Assembly (NCBI RefSeq): GCF_040496035.1
Contig: NZ_JBEPJZ010000001.1
Coordinates: forward strand, 2,542,001-2,606,000
Reading direction: 5' to 3'
DNA: 64,000 nt
From: Agromyces sp. SYSU T00194
Lineage (GTDB): Bacteria > Actinomycetota > Actinomycetes > Actinomycetales > Microbacteriaceae
The translations under genes and the position numbers were made by a program. The notes beneath the pieces were generated by a model. The model did no database searches. It was not told the origin of the DNA and worked only from the letters and a program-made list of their open reading frames with translations. Below are positions 45,192 to 54,630 of the stretch, piece after piece (positions within the stretch are counted from its first letter, which is position 1; every line of letters begins with the position of its first letter).

Positions 45192-46487
45192 ATGCCCGCA
45201 GCCGACGACGCGATGCGCACCGAGGCGCCGATCGCGTGGCGCGACGCGCTGCTCGCCGCGCGCGAGCGCGTGGCTGCGGGCGACGATCCCGGCCCCGGGC
45301 TCTCCCTGCGCCCCCTGGTGCACGACGCCTGGCGTCGCGCACTGTCGCACGCCGTCGACCCCGAGCGCTCGCTCCCCGGCATCGTCCTCGGCGACGACGA
45401 GTTCCGCGAGTACCGCGCGCAGCACGAGCTGACCGGCGCGCTGCCGGTGATCCGGAGGCTGCTCGCCGACGACGCCGACGAGAACGGCCTGCTGGTCGCG
45501 GTGGGCGACGCGCGCGGCCGCCTGCTCTGGGTCGAGGGCGACCGCACCCTGCGGCGCCGGGCCGAGGACATGCGCTTCGTCCCGGGCGCCGACTGGTCGG
45601 AGGAGCGCATCGGCACGAGCGCCCCGGGCACCTCGCTCGCGCTCGACCGGGCGGTGCAGATCCGCGGCGCGGAGCACTTCCACTCGATCGTGCACCCGTG
45701 GAGCTGCACCGCGGCACCGGTGCACGACCCCGTCTCGGGTGCGATCCTCGGGGTCATCGACATCACCGGGGACGACCAGGCGGTCGCGCCGCACACGCTC
45801 GCCCTCGTCTCCGCGACCGTCGCCGCGGTCGAGTCCGAGCTGCGCATCCAGCGGCTGCAGACCGACGTGCAGGCCACCATCCGCCGGTCGCGCATGCGGC
45901 GAGCCGCGCCCGACCGCGCGCTGCACGTGCAGGGCGGCGATCCGCCGCGGCTGGGCGGGCTGCGCCTCAGCCTCCGCCACGCCGAGATCCTGCTGCTGCT
46001 CGCGTGGCACCCCGAGGGCCTCACGGCCGAGCGCCTGGCGGGCCTCCTCTACGAGACGGATGCCTCGTCGGTGACGCTCCGCGCCGAGCTCGTGCGCCTG
46101 CGCCGCGTGCTCGAGGGCGCGGGCGTGCCCGTGCCCGCCTCCCGTCCGTACCGCCTCGCCGAGCCGATCGCGACCGACGCGCGCGAGGTGCTCGACCTGC
46201 TCGACCGCGGTGCGCACCTGCGGGCGCTGGAGCACGCGGCCGGTCCCGTGCTGCCGGAGTCGACCGCGCCGGGCGTCGCGCGCATCCGCGCCGAGGTCGC
46301 GTCGCGCCTGCGCGAGGCGATGCTCGCCGACGCCGCCGTGGAGCACCTCGTGCGCTACGCCGACACCGAGGCCGCCCGCGACGACCTCGAGGTGCAGCAG
46401 GCGTGCCTGCGCCTGCTGCCGTCGCGCTCGCCGAAGCGGGCGCGCGTCGTCGCCCGCATCGAGGCGATCCAGCGCGAACTCGCCTGA
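45192..46487 (+). CDS. GAF-domain transcriptional regulator of the aldehyde dehydrogenase unit
   Basis: This 431-residue regulator has an N-terminal AcoR-like region ([15 protein letters not shown] near residue 48) and a GAF sensor (about 75-215; [16 protein letters not shown] and [17 protein letters not shown]). The C-terminal winged-helix region (about 255-320; [19 protein letters not shown]) replaces the AAA+ and Fis domains of classic AcoR. It therefore should not act with sigma-54. It lies 112 bp upstream of, and co-directional with, an aldehyde dehydrogenase whose promoter has three phased repeats, so it is the likely activator responding to an alcohol or aldehyde. Confidence 0.87.
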   Translation: MPAADDAMRTEAPIAWRDALLAARERVAAGDDPGPGLSLRPLVHDAWRRALSHAVDPERSLPGIVLGDDEFREYRAQHELTGALPVIRRLLADDADENGLLVAVGDARGRLLWVEGDRTLRRRAEDMRFVPGADWSEERIGTSAPGTSLALDRAVQIRGAEHFHSIVHPWSCTAAPVHDPVSGAILGVIDITGDDQAVAPHTLALVSATVAAVESELRIQRLQTDVQATIRRSRMRRAAPDRALHVQGGDPPRLGGLRLSLRHAEILLLLAWHPEGLTAERLAGLLYETDASSVTLRAELVRLRRVLEGAGVPVPASRPYRLAEPIATDAREVLDLLDRGAHLRALEHAAGPVLPESTAPGVARIRAEVASRLREAMLADAAVEHLVRYADTEAARDDLEVQQACLRLLPSRSPKRARVVARIEAIQRELA

Positions 46488-46494
46488 GCACGCC

Positions 46495-46525
46495 CGCTGC
46501 AACCCCGCTGCAACGTCGCTGCAAC
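46495..46525 (+). repeat. Three phased CGCTGCAAC direct repeats (aldehyde dehydrogenase promoter)
   Basis: Identical CGCTGCAAC words begin at 46495, 46506 and 46517, exactly 11 bp apart, so all face the same side of the helix. They end 11 bp before the TACCGT box. They are the best candidate sites for the GAF regulator encoded directly upstream. Confidence 0.7.
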
Positions 46526-46536
46526 CTTCCTCGACC

Positions 46537-46568
46537 TACCGTGTCGACACGTGCCCGTCACGGGCACG
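46537..46568 (+). promoter_or_regulatory. Promoter and palindromes before the aldehyde dehydrogenase
   Basis: TACCGT (46537-46542) fits a -10 box next to the phased repeats. It overlaps the 12-bp palindrome CGTGTCGACACG (46540-46551), followed by CGTGCCCG-TCA-CGGGCACG (46550-46568), which could fold in the mRNA leader. Confidence 0.5.
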
Positions 46569-46599
46569 CCGACAACGGAGTCAGGAAACAGGAGGACCG

Positions 46600-48123
<1,524 letters not shown>

Positions 48124-48127
48124 GCCG

Positions 48128-48529
48128 ATGTCGCTCGAATCGCTCCGCACCATCGTGGGGTCGATCACGGTCGAGGGTGACGCGTCGCCGCGGGTGGAGC
48201 TCACGCCCGCGGCGGCCGCGCTCATCGACCGGCTGTGGTCGGCCCACGGCCCGCTGATGTTCCACCAGTCGGGCGGATGCTGCGACGGGAGCTCGCCCAT
48301 GTGCTACCCGGCGGGGGAGTTCGCCACCAGCGCGGCCGACATGCTCCTCGGCGACCTCGCACTGGACGAGGACCGCTCCGTGCCCTTCTGGATGTCCGCC
48401 GAGCAGTTCGCCCTCTGGCGGCACACGTACCTCACGGTCGACGTGGTGCCGGGCCGGGGCAGCGGCTTCTCGCTCGAGGCGCCGGAGGGGGTCCGCTTCC
48501 TCATCCGGTCGCGCCTGATGGGCGACTGA
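48128..48529 (+). CDS. DUF779 protein (aldehyde dehydrogenase partner)
   Basis: This 133-residue DUF779 protein has the family core MFHQSGGCCDGSSPMCYPAGEF near residue 45, with three cysteines that could bind metal or act as thiols. Later conserved segments are PFWMSAEQFALWRHTYL and FSLEAPEGVRFLIRSR. Members are nearly always next to an ExaC-type aldehyde dehydrogenase, as here with 4 nt between; their biochemical role is not established. It probably supports that enzyme or disposes of a side product. Confidence 0.88.
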   Translation: MSLESLRTIVGSITVEGDASPRVELTPAAAALIDRLWSAHGPLMFHQSGGCCDGSSPMCYPAGEFATSAADMLLGDLALDEDRSVPFWMSAEQFALWRHTYLTVDVVPGRGSGFSLEAPEGVRFLIRSRLMGD

Positions 48530-48547
48530 CCGGGAGGACCAAGAGCT

Positions 48548-48655
48548 CCACCGGGCGACGAGACGCCTGCCTGCGCGAAGCCGGGGGAACGGCCCACGCA
48601 TGAAACTCGTCGCCCGGTGGTGTGGCACTGCCGACAACGCTGCTCGGGCGACGAG
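48548..48655. repeat. Inverted-repeat element with three CGGGCGACGAG cores
   Basis: CCACCGGGCGACGAG (48548-48562) and its exact complement CTCGTCGCCCGGTGG (48606-48620) enclose 43 nt. A third core, CGGGCGACGAG, follows at 48645-48655 with GTTTC-like flanks matching the middle copy. The 15-bp stem can fold as RNA or cruciform. The 234-bp gap between DUF779 and the FKBP gene holds little else. It may be a mobile intergenic repeat, a small RNA or a terminator. Confidence 0.6.
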
Positions 48656-48763
48656 TTCGTGGGTTTCAGGATGCATCCGCATCGATGCCCGCGCAAGCAG
48701 AAGAGGGACACGCGTCCCTCACCCGCGTTGCCGGAGGCGGGTGCATCCGATTGGATGGAACCC

Positions 48764-49135
48764 ATGACAGACACCAACAGCAAGCCCGAGGTCGACGCAC
48801 CGGAGGGCCCCGCGCCCGTCGAACTCGTGATCGAGGACATCGTCGTCGGCGACGGCGCCGAGGCCCAGCCGGGCTCGACCGTCGACGTGCACTACCTCGG
48901 CGTCGAGTACGACTCCGGTGCCGAGTTCGACTCCTCGTGGAGCCGCGGGCAGTCCATCAACTTCCCGCTCGCCGCGCTCATCGCCGGCTGGCAGGAGGGC
49001 ATCCCCGGCATGAAGGTCGGCGGGCGCCGCAAGCTCACCGTGCCGCCGCACCAGGCCTACGGCCCCGCCGGCGGCGGCCACCAGCTCTCGGGCAAGACGC
49101 TCATCTTCGTGATCGACCTGCTCGGCGTCAGCTGA
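48764..49135 (+). CDS. FKBP-type peptidyl-prolyl cis-trans isomerase
   Basis: This 123-residue single-domain FKBP has VDVHYLGVEYDSGAEFDSSW near residue 38, FPLAALIAGWQEGIPGMKVG near 66 with the active-site Val/Ile-Trp positions, and the C-terminal LIFVIDLLGV. No signal peptide is seen, so it acts in the cytoplasm. ATG 48764 is the usual position; ATG 48755 would add MEP. It converges with the emfourin-like gene, with a strong hairpin in the 52-bp gap. Confidence 0.93.
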   Translation: MTDTNSKPEVDAPEGPAPVELVIEDIVVGDGAEAQPGSTVDVHYLGVEYDSGAEFDSSWSRGQSINFPLAALIAGWQEGIPGMKVGGRRKLTVPPHQAYGPAGGGHQLSGKTLIFVIDLLGVS

Positions 49136-49149
49136 GCCGCAGCAGCACC

Positions 49150-49182
49150 CGAACGGCCCGACGCGATGCGTCGGGCCGTTCG
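49150..49182. terminator. Strong bidirectional terminator between FKBP and emfourin genes
   Basis: A perfect 15-bp stem (CGAACGGCCCGACGC with GCGTCGGGCCGTTCG) is closed by a GAT loop, placed between two convergent stop codons. Confidence 0.8.
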
Positions 49183-49187
49183 TCGTC

Positions 49188-49463
49188 TCAGGCGCGCTCG
49201 CGCTCGCCGCGCTCCTGCACGCGGTCGACCAGCTCGCGCCACGGGCCGTCGAGCTGGCGCTCGGCCAGCTGCGCCTCGTGCGGGCGGCACTCGATGCGGT
49301 AGGTGAACCGGTCGGGCTGGGCGGGCGGCTGCGGCGCGTCGTCCCACGGGATCGACGCGATCAGCACGTGCCAGGCGTCGGCGTCGGGCTGGTCGTCCAC
49401 GTGCACCCGCCAGCGCACGGACAGCCCCGCGAACCCGCCGCTGCGCGACACGGTGACGTCCAT
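49188..49463 (-). CDS. Emfourin-like protease inhibitor
   Basis: This 91-residue protein matches the emfourin (protealysin inhibitor) pattern. The N-terminus has a single beta strand with the SGGFAGLSVRW loop at residues 7-17, later PDRFTYRI near 49, and a terminal helix DGPWRELVDRV. Emfourins bind and block M4 metalloproteases of the protealysin type, and their genes normally adjoin the protease gene. Here an M4 gene of that type lies 3.1 kb upstream on the same strand, separated by a plus-strand block. ATG 49463 has TACGAT six bases upstream, so it is probably leaderless. Confidence 0.82.
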   Translation of the reverse strand: MDVTVSRSGGFAGLSVRWRVHVDDQPDADAWHVLIASIPWDDAPQPPAQPDRFTYRIECRPHEAQLAERQLDGPWRELVDRVQERGERERA

Positions 49464-49469
49464 GACGCG

Positions 49470-49511
49470 ATCGTACCCCGGTGCATCCGATCGGCCCGGT
49501 GCATCCGATCG
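49470..49511. repeat. TACGAT box and tandem CCCGGTGCATCCGATCG repeats
   Basis: TACGAT on the minus strand (49470-49475) ends 6 nt before the emfourin ATG. Beside it two 17-bp direct repeats (49477-49493 and 49495-49511) lie 18 bp apart in the 118-bp gap that also feeds the DUF4397 gene. They may be operators or the scar of an insertion. Confidence 0.5.
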
Positions 49512-49581
49512 CCCCCCTCGACCGGAAGACATGGGTGACAGCAGTTCTCCGCCCCTGCCGGGGCCAGATGAGGAGGAACCC

Positions 49582-50424
49582 ATGCGCACCAGAACAGTCG
49601 CCGGCGCCGCAGCCGGCATCGCCGCGGGAGCGGTGGTCGCGCTCGCCGCGATCGCACCCGCTTCCGCCGACGAGCACGAGACCGCGATGCTGAGCGTGCT
49701 GCACGGCGTGCCCGCGCTGACGGTCGACGTGTACGTGAACGACGAGCTCACGCTCGAGGACTTCGAGCCCGGCGACCTCGCTGGACCGCTCGAGCTCGCC
49801 GGCGGCACGTACACCGTGCAGATCAACGCGGCCGACTCGGAGGACGCGGCGATCGGCCCGGTCGACCTCACGCTCGAGGGCGGCATGGACTACACCGCGG
49901 CGGCCCACCTCGACGCCGACGGTGCGCCCACCGCGACGCTGTTCACCGACGACACGTCCTCGTCCGCGGCCGGCGAGGGCCGGCTCACGGTGCGGCACAT
50001 CGCGGCGGCACCCGCCGTCGACGTGCTCGCAGGCGGCGACGCGGTGATCACCGACCTCGCGAACCCCGATGAGGCCTCGCTCGACCTGCCGGCCGGCACG
50101 ATCTCCGCATCGGTCGCCGCAGCCGGCACGACCGACCCCGTGCTCGGGCCGGCCGACGTGACCGTCGCCGAGGGCGAGCTCACGATCGCCTACGCCTGGG
50201 GCAGCCTCGAGGACGAGAACCTCGCCCTCGCCGTGCAGACCGTCGGCGGACTCCACTCCACCCCGGGCGACGTGCCCGCGGGCGAGGCGGGGCTCGCCGC
50301 GACGAACGCGCCCGTCGACGCAGCGGTGTGGTGGCTCGGTGCCTCCGCCGCCGTGCTGCTGCTGGGTGCGGCCGTGGCGATCGGCGTGGCCGACCGTCGC
50401 AGCCCGATCCGGAGCAGGCGCTGA
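49582..50424 (+). CDS. DUF4397 surface protein with sorting-like C-terminus
   Basis: This 280-residue exported protein has an N-terminal signal peptide (RTRT start, hydrophobic core, cleavage near PASA at about 30). Two DUF4397 repeats follow (about 35-125 and 130-220; LSVLHGVPALTVDVYVND and LTVRHIAAAPAVDVLAGG). A C-terminal tail reads LAATNAP, a hydrophobic segment and RRSPIRSRR. The tail resembles a cell-wall sorting signal, but with LAATN in place of LPXTG. A class F sortase gene follows 5 nt after the stop. ATG 49582 has AGGAGGAA upstream. The function is probably envelope-related. Confidence 0.85.
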   Translation: MRTRTVAGAAAGIAAGAVVALAAIAPASADEHETAMLSVLHGVPALTVDVYVNDELTLEDFEPGDLAGPLELAGGTYTVQINAADSEDAAIGPVDLTLEGGMDYTAAAHLDADGAPTATLFTDDTSSSAAGEGRLTVRHIAAAPAVDVLAGGDAVITDLANPDEASLDLPAGTISASVAAAGTTDPVLGPADVTVAEGELTIAYAWGSLEDENLALAVQTVGGLHSTPGDVPAGEAGLAATNAPVDAAVWWLGASAAVLLLGAAVAIGVADRRSPIRSRR

Positions 50425-50429
50425 GCGCC

Positions 50430-51128
50430 ATGGTCCGGACGAGGGAGGTCTCCGTCGCAGCAGCGTGCTGCGCGGGGGCCGCCCTCGCGGCGCTGCTCGC
50501 CGCGGGCCTGGTGCTCGCGGGCGCGGCAGGCTCGACGGATGCCGCGGGGCCGGCGCCGGTGCAGGTCATCGACGCGTCCGTGCCCGCGCCCTCCGCGGCA
50601 TCCGTCGAACCCGCCGCCCGACCCGCCGCCGAGGTCGAGGTCCGCAGCGCGTCGCTCGACGAGCTGCCGGGCGATCCGACCGAGGCGCCGGTCCGCCTGC
50701 AGGCAGGCGGCATCGGGGTGGACGTCGAGGTCGTCCCGGTCGGGGTGACCGACGGCGACGTCATGGAGCTGCCGCGCGATCCCGCCGTGGCGGGATGGTA
50801 CCGATACGGGCCCGGCATCGGCGACGATGCGGGCGCGGTCGTGGTCGCCGCGCACGTGGACTCGCTCGAGTACGGGCTCGGCCCGTTCGCGGCGTTCGCG
50901 GACGCGCCGGCCGGCACGGAGATCGCGCTGACCGCAGCCGACGGCTCCGCCGAGCGCTACGCGATCGTCGCCCGGGAGACGTCCCGCAAGGGATCCGTCG
51001 ACTGGGACGCGGTGTTCGACCGGGAGGGCGCGAAGCGGCTCGCGATCATCACCTGCGGCGGCGAGTTCGACTGGGAGCGACGCACGTACCTCGACTCGGT
51101 CGTGGTGTGGGCGGAGCCGATCGGATGA
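50430..51128 (+). CDS. Class F sortase
   Basis: This 232-residue membrane-anchored transpeptidase has an N-terminal membrane segment at about 8-32 and an Ala/Pro-rich linker to residue 65. The sortase barrel follows, with the catalytic histidine in VVVAAHVDSLEYG near 143, the cysteine in AIITCGGEFD near 207 and the arginine in ERRTYLDSVVVW near 217. This His-Cys-Arg set and the order match actinobacterial class F sortases. It is in an operon with the DUF4397 protein, its likely substrate. The role in cell-wall attachment is inferred. Confidence 0.88.
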   Translation: MVRTREVSVAAACCAGAALAALLAAGLVLAGAAGSTDAAGPAPVQVIDASVPAPSAASVEPAARPAAEVEVRSASLDELPGDPTEAPVRLQAGGIGVDVEVVPVGVTDGDVMELPRDPAVAGWYRYGPGIGDDAGAVVVAAHVDSLEYGLGPFAAFADAPAGTEIALTAADGSAERYAIVARETSRKGSVDWDAVFDREGAKRLAIITCGGEFDWERRTYLDSVVVWAEPIG

Positions 51129-51140
51129 GGCGGCGATCAC

Positions 51141-51146
51141 TATGCT
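51141..51146 (+). promoter_or_regulatory. -10 box of the ECF sigma operon
   Basis: TATGCT about 90 bp upstream of GTG 51235. The ATG inside this box opens a longer in-frame reading that I reject as a start. Confidence 0.45.
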
Positions 51147-51234
51147 GGTGGACACGATCCAGGCGACGGCGCCCGGTGCGCCGCACCCGTTCGTGTCGCA
51201 TCGCACGACGACCGCGAGGAGGCAGCGGAAGCAC

Positions 51235-51783
51235 GTGGACGACCCCGCACAGGACGACCGGCGGCTCGCCGAGGCCTTCCGCGACGGCGAGGAGTGGGCC
51301 GTCGCCGCGGCCTACGGGAGGTGGTCGAGACTCGTGTTCACGATCGCCGTGCGCTCGCTCGGCAACAGCCAGGACGCCGAGGACGTGACCCAGCAGGTCT
51401 TCGTGAAGGCGTGGCGCTCGCGCGAGCGGTTCGATCCCGAGCGCTCCCTGTCGGCGTGGCTGACGGGCATCACCCGCTACGCGGTCGCCGACATGCACGA
51501 GGCCAGGTCGCGCGAGCGGCGCCTGGCCGAGGCCGCGGCCGGCGAGCTCTCGGTCACCGAGACGGTCGACCCGCGGTTGGAGGAGCGCGTGCTCGTGGCC
51601 GACGAGCTGCAGCAGCTGCCGCCCGAGCCGCGGCGGATCATGCACCTGGCCTACTGGGAGGGGCTCACCCACGGGCAGATCGCCGAACGGACGGGCATGC
51701 CGCTCGGCACCGTGAAGAGCCACGTCCGACGAAGTCTCACCCGCATGCGCGCACGATTGGAGGTGGATGATGCCGCACTGTGA
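51235..51783 (+). CDS. ECF RNA polymerase sigma factor
   Basis: This 182-residue sigma-70-family ECF factor has region 2 at about 20-88 (DAEDVTQQVFVKAWRSRERFD with -10 recognition) and region 4 at about 120-175 (LTHGQIAERTGMPLGTVKSHVRRSL). GTG 51235 (MDDPAQDDRRLAEAF) is preceded by GGAGG and GGAAG. It overlaps the following zinc anti-sigma factor gene by 14 nt, the usual pairing. Its targets are unknown; the adjacent DUF4397-sortase pair is a candidate. Confidence 0.93.
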   Translation: MDDPAQDDRRLAEAFRDGEEWAVAAAYGRWSRLVFTIAVRSLGNSQDAEDVTQQVFVKAWRSRERFDPERSLSAWLTGITRYAVADMHEARSRERRLAEAAAGELSVTETVDPRLEERVLVADELQQLPPEPRRIMHLAYWEGLTHGQIAERTGMPLGTVKSHVRRSLTRMRARLEVDDAAL

Positions 51784-52558
51784 CGACGACGAGCTCGCCG
51801 TGATCGCCCTCGGCGACCGCGAGCCGACGCCCGACGAGCGGGCGCACCTCGACGAGTGCCTGCGCTGCACCGGCGAGCTGGACGCGCTGCGCGCGGCATC
51901 CGACCTCGCGCGCGAGGCGGCGGGTGCGCCGCTCGAGGCGCCGCCGGCGTCCGTGTGGGCGGGCATCCACGCCGAGCTCGGCCTCTCCGACTCGGTGCGG
52001 GCCGTGCCGACGGATGCCTCGCAGCAGGGTGACGCCGCAGCGCCTGAGCCCGCCCCGGCGGAACCGCCGGCCGCGACGCCCGCCCCGGTGGACCTCGCGG
52101 CTCGTCGCCGCGCGCGCGGCGCCCGGTTCTGGGCGCCCCTGCTGGCCGCGGCGGCCGTGCTCGGCCTCGTCGCGGGCATCGCGGGCGGGGTCTGGTGGAA
52201 CTCGCGCGAACCCGACGTGTCGGTGCTCGCCGAGGCCGACCTCGAGGGCTTCCCCGGCTGGCCGGGTGCGAGCGGCGTCGCGGTCGTCGAGGAGCTGCCC
52301 GACGGCACCCGGGAGGTCGTGGTGAACCTCTCCGGCGTCGATGACCCCGACGACCTGCTCGAGGTGTGGCTGATCCGGGGCGACGCGTCGGGGCTCGTGA
52401 GCATCGGGCTGCTCGACGGCGCGAGCGGGCGGTTCACGGTGCCGGCCGGCATCGACCTGGGCGAGTACCCGCTGGTCGACGTCTCGGCCGAGCCCGACGA
52501 CGGCGACCCCGCCCACTCGGGCGACTCGATCGTGCGGGGCGACCTGCGCGGCGCCTGA
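51770..52558 (+). CDS. Zinc-containing anti-sigma factor, RskA-like
   Basis: This 262-residue single-pass membrane protein has an N-terminal anti-sigma domain with the zinc motif HLDECLRC (residues 24-31). A Pro/Ala-rich linker (85-110), a membrane helix (about 122-145) and an extracytoplasmic RskA-like domain (150-262; DDPDDLLEVWLIRGDASGL) follow. It would hold the ECF factor inactive until a surface signal triggers proteolysis. GGAGG precedes ATG 51770. The gene ends at a small hairpin facing the M4 protease gene. Confidence 0.9.
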   Translation: MPHCDDDELAVIALGDREPTPDERAHLDECLRCTGELDALRAASDLAREAAGAPLEAPPASVWAGIHAELGLSDSVRAVPTDASQQGDAAAPEPAPAEPPAATPAPVDLAARRRARGARFWAPLLAAAAVLGLVAGIAGGVWWNSREPDVSVLAEADLEGFPGWPGASGVAVVEELPDGTREVVVNLSGVDDPDDLLEVWLIRGDASGLVSIGLLDGASGRFTVPAGIDLGEYPLVDVSAEPDDGDPAHSGDSIVRGDLRGA

Positions 52559-52565
52559 GGCGCCG
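52549..52565. terminator. Hairpin between anti-sigma and M4 protease genes
   Basis: CGGCGCC-TGA-GGCGCCG: a perfect 7-bp stem with the anti-sigma stop codon as its loop, 6 bp from the convergent M4 stop. Confidence 0.45.
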
Positions 52566-52571
52566 AGGGCG

Positions 52572-53687
52572 TCAGGCGGCGATGACGCCGACCTCGGCCC
52601 ACCCCTCGGCGACCGCGAGCGCCTCCGCGGAGGTGTCGCCGTAGCGGGCGCGGGCCGTGTCGATCGTCGCCGCGGCGAATCCGGCGAAGTCGGTGTCGCG
52701 GTCGATGAGGTCGCCCGTGAGGGTGTCGTACCAGATACGTCCGGCGCGCTCCCAGGCGGGCCCGCCGAGCCGCAGCGCGGCGACGACGAACGCGCGGTTC
52801 GGGATGCCCGAGTTCAGGTGCACCCCGCCGTTGTCCTCGGTGGTCTCGATGTAGTCGCGCAGGTGCGCCGGCTGCGGGTCGCGGCCCAGCACGTCGTCGT
52901 CGTACGCGGTGCCGGGCGCGATCATCGAGCGGATCGCGACGCCCTCCACCTGGTCGGTGAACAGGCCCTCGCCGATCAGCCAGCTCGCCTCGTGCGCGTC
53001 CTGCCGGCGCACGTACTGCTCGAGCAGCGCGCCGAACACGTCGGAGACGTGCTCGTTGAGCGCGCCCGACTGGCCCTGGTAGCGCAGGTTCGCGGTGCGC
53101 TCGGTGACCCCGTGGGCGAGCTCGTGCCCGATGACCGACAGCGAGTTCGTGAAGCCCTGGAAGACCTCGCCGTCGCCGTCGCCGAAGACCATGCGCTCGC
53201 CGTCCCAGAACGCGTTGTCGTACTGCCGGCCGTAGTGCACCGTGGCATCGAGCGGCAGGCCCGCCCCGTCGATCGAGTCGCGTCCGTACGCCTCGAACAG
53301 GAAGCCGAACATGTCGCCGAGGCCCTCGTACGCCTCGGTCACGGCCTCGTCGCCCGTGTCGGGATCGCCCTCGGCGCGCACGAGGCGCCCGGGGAGCACC
53401 TCGACGCCGCCGGCGTCGGAGATGCGGCGGAACGGCGTGCCGGCCGGGTGGTCGGCCGGATGCACGTCGGTGAGCACGCCCGGGTGCGGCGCGTTCGGCG
53501 GGCGCTCGTCGCTGCAGCGGAACTCGCGGAACGGGGCGTCCCGGTCGAGCGTGCGGCGCGCGGCCATCGCCGCGTGCTCGAGCTGGGGCTGCACGGCGAT
53601 GCGGGCAAGGAGGTACGGGGGGACGATCCAGGAGCGGCGCTCGAGGGGCTGGGTGCGGGGGTCGGCTCGAGGCATCCGTGTCGTCAT
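52572..53687 (-). CDS. M4-family metallopeptidase, protealysin-like
   Basis: This 371-residue zinc protease has the HExxH motif in SVIGHELAHGVTE near residue 192 and the third ligand in ALNEHVSDVFGALLE near 215. The second catalytic His lies in DNGGVHLNSGIPNRAF near 289. The short N-terminal propeptide with the PPYLL motif near residue 23, and no signal peptide, marks it as the protealysin group, not thermolysin. ATG 53687 is chosen; ATG 53675 is the alternative. An emfourin-type inhibitor for this group lies 3.1 kb downstream beyond an opposite-strand block. Confidence 0.93.
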   Translation of the reverse strand: MTTRMPRADPRTQPLERRSWIVPPYLLARIAVQPQLEHAAMAARRTLDRDAPFREFRCSDERPPNAPHPGVLTDVHPADHPAGTPFRRISDAGGVEVLPGRLVRAEGDPDTGDEAVTEAYEGLGDMFGFLFEAYGRDSIDGAGLPLDATVHYGRQYDNAFWDGERMVFGDGDGEVFQGFTNSLSVIGHELAHGVTERTANLRYQGQSGALNEHVSDVFGALLEQYVRRQDAHEASWLIGEGLFTDQVEGVAIRSMIAPGTAYDDDVLGRDPQPAHLRDYIETTEDNGGVHLNSGIPNRAFVVAALRLGGPAWERAGRIWYDTLTGDLIDRDTDFAGFAAATIDTARARYGDTSAEALAVAEGWAEVGVIAA

Positions 53688-53776
53688 GGATCGATGCTCG
53701 CACGGGCCGCCGACGGCTCCCTCGCGCACGCGCCGGGGCGTCGGCGCCGGGGCATCCGATGTGCGATCCTGAATCG

Positions 53777-54619
53777 GTGACCGCCGCTCCCGCCGCCCCG
53801 CCCGCGACGCGCACCGCCCGCTCGTGGGCGCTCCTGCCCGCCGTGGTGGTCTGCGGCGCGGCCGTGCTGCTGTTCGGCGTGCAGGTCGTCTGGGCGGGCT
53901 ACGCGATGCTCGCCGTGGGCCTCGCCGCGGCGTGGCTCGTCGAGCGCGTCACCGGGGAGCACGCGCTGCTGCGCGACCTCGGCCTCATCGCCCTCGGCCA
54001 GGTGATCATCTCGACGATCTCGCTCGAGGCCGACATCAGCTACCCGAACATGGCGCTCATGGGCACGGTGCTCGCGCTCGCGGTGGCGGTGCCGTACGTG
54101 ATCTCGCGGTACGTGTTCGGCGACCGCGTCATCCGCTTCCCGTGGCGTACCGGCCACCGCTGGACGCCCGTGCAGTGGTCGTACCTGGGCCTCGTGGTGC
54201 TGCTCGGCTGGCTGATCCTGCCGTTCTACTTCATCACCTCGGGCGTCTACGCGAACTGGCCGACGGTCACCGAACCCGACGAGATCGCGCGCCTGTTCGT
54301 CGGCGTCAACGCGGTCGGCATCTGGGACGAGCTGTTCTTCATCGTCACGTGCTTCGCGCTGCTGCGCCGGCACTTCCCCGACTGGCTGGCGAACGGCCTG
54401 CAGGCGATCGTGTTCGTGTCGTTCCTGTGGGAGCTCGGCTACCAGTCGTGGGGTCCGCTGCTGACGATCCCGTTCGCGCTGCTGCAGGGGTGGACCTTCC
54501 GGCTCACCAAGTCGCTCACGTACGTGATCACGGTGCACCTGTTGTTCGACCTCGTGGTGTTCCTCGTGATCGTGTACGCGCACCTCGGCGTGCCGCCGAT
54601 CTTCCTGCTCGCCCCGTAG
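53777..54619 (+). CDS. CPBP-like intramembrane protein
   Basis: This 280-residue membrane protein has about eight segments. Its C-terminal half resembles CPBP/Abi-family intramembrane proteases: GIWDELFFIVTCFALLRR near residue 176 (the first motif, with Asp-Glu for Glu-Glu), FVSFLWELGYQSW near 214 and VHLLFDLVVF near 253 with the final His and Asp. The loss of one glutamate and of the usual FxxxH leaves activity uncertain. The GTG start at 53777 has GATCCT six bases upstream and no ribosome site. It converges with a DUF488 gene. Confidence 0.72.
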   Translation: MTAAPAAPPATRTARSWALLPAVVVCGAAVLLFGVQVVWAGYAMLAVGLAAAWLVERVTGEHALLRDLGLIALGQVIISTISLEADISYPNMALMGTVLALAVAVPYVISRYVFGDRVIRFPWRTGHRWTPVQWSYLGLVVLLGWLILPFYFITSGVYANWPTVTEPDEIARLFVGVNAVGIWDELFFIVTCFALLRRHFPDWLANGLQAIVFVSFLWELGYQSWGPLLTIPFALLQGWTFRLTKSLTYVITVHLLFDLVVFLVIVYAHLGVPPIFLLAP

Positions 54620-54630
54620 CGGCGGGTCGC

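Noticed and set aside
43754..46024. A 756-codon minus-strand frame across three genes
   Set aside because: It runs through PrsW and the GAF regulator, both with clear motifs; the composition is that of complementary codons.
51142..51234. ATG 51142 as the start of the ECF sigma gene
   Set aside because: This ATG is inside the likely -10 box TATGCT; the GTG at 51235 has a ribosome site and starts at the conserved N-terminus.
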